From JAKACA01 sp050010115 (GTDB taxonomy: Bacteria; Actinomycetota; Acidimicrobiia; Acidimicrobiales; Bog-793): 5,733 bases of DNA. The position numbers were made by a program, and so were the translations under genes. The first letter of the stretch is position 1, and the number at the start of each line of letters is the position of its first letter. The DNA is taken from the NCBI GenBank assembly GCA_050010115.1, contig JBEKLQ010000157.1:1-5733 (forward strand), given 5' to 3'. The notes below the pieces were generated by a model, which was not told where the DNA came from, did no database searches, and worked only from the letters and a program-made list of their open reading frames with translations. Of the stretch, positions 5,460 through 5,733 are shown in pieces.

Positions 5460-5733
5460 GTGGCGCATCCGGGTGACTTGTGGCCGAAGCTGGTCACTCA
5501 AACCCCAGACAAGCTGCCCTTGGTCCTCTCGGGGCGCCGGAACATCCACGCGGCCTGGCCGCCCGATGCGTTCTGCGAGTACTGCCTCACCGTCGTCCGC
5601 CAGGGCTATTGCGGTCCGGTGCCGGCTGGATCGATCACCTACCCGGCGCCACACGTCCGCTACATCTGCGAGCCGTGCGTCCGGCAGATGCTCGGGCTCG
5701 GTCCCGACGACCTGGCTGGGCACGGCTGCACGC
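5460..5733 (+). CDS. Cysteine-rich putative zinc-ribbon protein, 3' end missing
   Basis: The frame is open from the GTG at 5460 to the window edge (91 codons plus one base) with strong G/C third-position preference, as in the neighbouring genes. A near-ideal Shine-Dalgarno lies 6 nt upstream. I do not recognise the family. The first 37 residues contain LWPKLVTQTPDKLPLVLSGR, with no signal peptide or membrane segment. Two CxxC knuckles follow, FCEYC (Cys39, Cys42) and ICEPC (Cys70, Cys73), 27 residues apart with Cys51 between them and Cys90 near the edge. The two knuckles have the form of a four-cysteine zinc ribbon, so metal binding is the likeliest inference; nucleic-acid or protein binding would be a guess. 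The gene is divergent from the diguanylate cyclase and could share its control region. The opposite-strand frame over this stretch is also open but lacks these signs. Confidence 0.7.
   Translation, partial: MAHPGDLWPKLVTQTPDKLPLVLSGRRNIHAAWPPDAFCEYCLTVVRQGYCGPVPAGSITYPAPHVRYICEPCVRQMLGLGPDDLAGHGCT

Noticed and set aside
5346..5723. 125-codon - strand frame whose TGA overlaps the cyclase GTG start as GTGA
   Set aside because: The overlap imitates translational coupling. However, the + strand frame over the same DNA has paired CxxC motifs, a strong Shine-Dalgarno and better codon use, so this frame is probably a shadow.

Overview
The window is GC-rich (roughly two thirds G+C by eye) with strong G/C preference at third codon positions, little clear Shine-Dalgarno use and protein families typical of high-GC Actinobacteriota. 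The PAS-GAF-GGDEF architecture and overall style would fit a lineage such as Acidimicrobiia, but this is inference from style and not a taxonomic assignment.

Layout: five protein-coding genes. Three lie on the + strand from the left: a SIMPL (DUF541) domain protein (31-723); 20 bp later a polysaccharide pyruvyl transferase-family protein with a C-terminal coiled coil and basic tail (744-2390); then, after a 60-bp gap holding a perfect 15-bp palindrome and a possible -10 box, an Orn/Lys/Arg decarboxylase-family PLP enzyme (about 2451-3938). A convergent 88-bp gap (3939-4026) carries an 11-bp tandem repeat and a canonical G-quadruplex motif on the - strand. A - strand gene for a PAS-GAF-GGDEF diguanylate cyclase follows (4027-5349). 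A divergent gap of about 110 bp with two inverted repeats separates it from a + strand gene for a small cysteine-rich protein (from 5460) that runs off the right edge.

How the genes relate: the first two are close enough to be co-transcribed, but no shared pathway is evident between a SIMPL protein and a glycan-modifying pyruvyl transferase. The decarboxylase (polyamine or agmatine/cadaverine synthesis) and the c-di-GMP synthase look like independent units. The pyruvyl transferase and the diguanylate cyclase could both affect the cell surface, but nothing in the sequence links them.

I found no mobile element, CRISPR array, tRNA or rRNA, and no convincing new multi-gene system. The items most worth a second look are the G-quadruplex just downstream of the diguanylate cyclase, the structured divergent intergenic region with the truncated Cys-rich gene, the palindrome at the decarboxylase start, and a lipoprotein-like small ORF antisense to the odd tail of the pyruvyl transferase gene.
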